Positions 5,347 through 6,042 of a stretch of DNA of 6,042 bases are shown here, in pieces. Under the pieces are notes generated by a model. It saw only the letters and a list, made by a program, of their open reading frames with translations, was not told where the DNA came from and searched no databases. The position numbers were made by a program, and so were the translations under genes. Every line of letters begins with the position of its first letter. The stretch's first letter is position 1. The DNA comes from CAVPRW01 sp046727435 [NCBI: bacterium] (GTDB taxonomy: Bacteria; Tectomicrobia; Entotheonellia; J063): NCBI GenBank assembly GCA_046727435.1, contig JBKPCR010000003.1, forward strand, positions 1 through 6,042. Reading direction: 5' to 3'.

Positions 5347-6042
5347 TTATCGCCCAGTGGTCGAGGCCCCTGCCTCCAGTGGCTGGGCTAGCGTCGCTTT
5401 GAAGGCCGGCATCACTTCTTTGGCAAACCAGCTCAACTGCTCCAGGATGATCTTCTTGGGTGTGCCTACGCTGCTGGAGGCGACATTCACGTATTCTAAT
5501 CCTGGATATTTTTCTTCCAAACTTTTCAGATAATCGATGAACCCTTCAGGGGGCCCGCAGTACCACGACCCGGCGTTGACCGCATCCTCAAGTGTGGGAA
5601 TGTGCGCTTCGGCCCAACCACCACGGCGACCGGTGGCAGCAATCTGTTCGGGCGTTAATCCCCGCACGAACCCCAGCGGACCAAACATCTTGACATATTC
5701 TTCATAGAACGGCGTGGCTTCGCGCATCGCTTTCTCGCGTGTGTCGGCGAGGTGAAACGACACACCCATACACAGATCTTCGCCAAGCTGGAGGTCGATG
5801 CCAGCCCGTTGTGCCGCCTCGCGATAGGCGTATATGGGCGCCTCAGCCATCAACGCCGAGCCGCCGCCGATGATGCCTCTGATGCGATGTTTGATCATGA
5901 AATCCAGACCTCGTGGTGTTGAGCTTACGATCGGCTGCCAGCATTCGACGGGACGGCGGAGTGGGCGCGGCACGAGAGTAATCTCTTCGAGGTCATAGCC
6001 GCGGTAGGGGACCCGAGGCGGTATCGTGTAGTATTTCCCCTG
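5347..6042 (-). CDS. LLM-class flavin-dependent oxidoreductase, C-terminal part (5' end outside window)
   Basis: The minus-strand frame is open from the window edge to the TAA at 5347-5349, giving 231 residues with no start needed inside; the GTG at 5973 is internal. Visible features fit the C-terminal half of bacterial luciferase-like TIM-barrel enzymes: a KYYTIPP segment just inside the window edge, then EEITLVPRPLRRPVECWQPI, a GGGSA turn, a helix around YREAAQRAGID, GEDLCMGVSFHLADT with its strand and loop, and a closing helix with a GPPEGFIDYLKSLEEKYPGL segment. In this family the C-terminal part helps form the FMN or F420 site and substrate pocket. Members oxidise alkanesulfonates, nitrilotriacetate, long-chain alkanes or other small organics; the substrate cannot be told here. 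No T-run terminator was found after it, so read-through into the M48 gene is possible but their functions are not evidently linked. Confidence 0.85.
   Translation of the reverse strand, partial: QGKYYTIPPRVPYRGYDLEEITLVPRPLRRPVECWQPIVSSTPRGLDFMIKHRIRGIIGGGSALMAEAPIYAYREAAQRAGIDLQLGEDLCMGVSFHLADTREKAMREATPFYEEYVKMFGPLGFVRGLTPEQIAATGRRGGWAEAHIPTLEDAVNAGSWYCGPPEGFIDYLKSLEEKYPGLEYVNVASSSVGTPKKIILEQLSWFAKEVMPAFKATLAQPLEAGASTTGR

Noticed and set aside
1-6042. CRISPR arrays, tRNA or rRNA genes.
   Set aside because: No regularly spaced repeats and no tRNA or rRNA signatures were seen on either strand.

Overview
The window looks like a piece of a moderately GC-rich genome from an uncultivated, probably Gram-negative environmental bacterium. 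A BepA-like M48 periplasmic protease, an LLM flavin oxidoreductase, a RraA-type aldolase and an Rv0121-type PPOX protein side by side would suit Rokubacteria/Methylomirabilota, Tectomicrobia or similar soil lineages. That placement is inference from gene content only; no marker gene is present.

Left part (1-2830) is accessory and looks shaped by mobile DNA. It opens with the last 47 codons of a group II intron reverse transcriptase/maturase (1-141). A structured RNA stretch follows that fits the intron 3' end, with a GUAA-capped domain VI hairpin and a predicted boundary near 297. About 50 bp beyond that boundary starts a SnoaL/NTF2-like protein (347-787). A dyad-symmetric intergenic segment then leads into a SIR2-like protein of about 460 residues (893-2275) of the kind found as NADase or NAD-binding effectors in anti-phage systems. 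Directly behind the SIR2 gene lies a truncated IS4-like transposase on the minus strand (about 2300-2775).

Right part (2837-6042) is ordinary metabolic and envelope sequence: a PPOX-fold flavin/F420-type oxidoreductase (minus) divergent from a RraA/HMG-aldolase-like gene (plus, with a perfect TATAAT and AAGGAGG), then convergent to an exported M48 metalloprotease with a C-terminal LysM-like module (minus), preceded on the same strand by the C-terminal part of an LLM-class flavin-dependent oxidoreductase that runs off the window.

The RraA-like, LLM and PPOX genes suggest oxidative or carbon-carbon bond cleaving catabolism of small organic molecules, but the shared pathway cannot be read from the sequence. 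The most interesting element is the SIR2-like gene. It has no recognisable defence partner in view, an unusual Arg/Gly/Pro-rich N-terminus, a glycine-rich hydrophobic insertion, and it is bracketed by two different mobile-element remnants.
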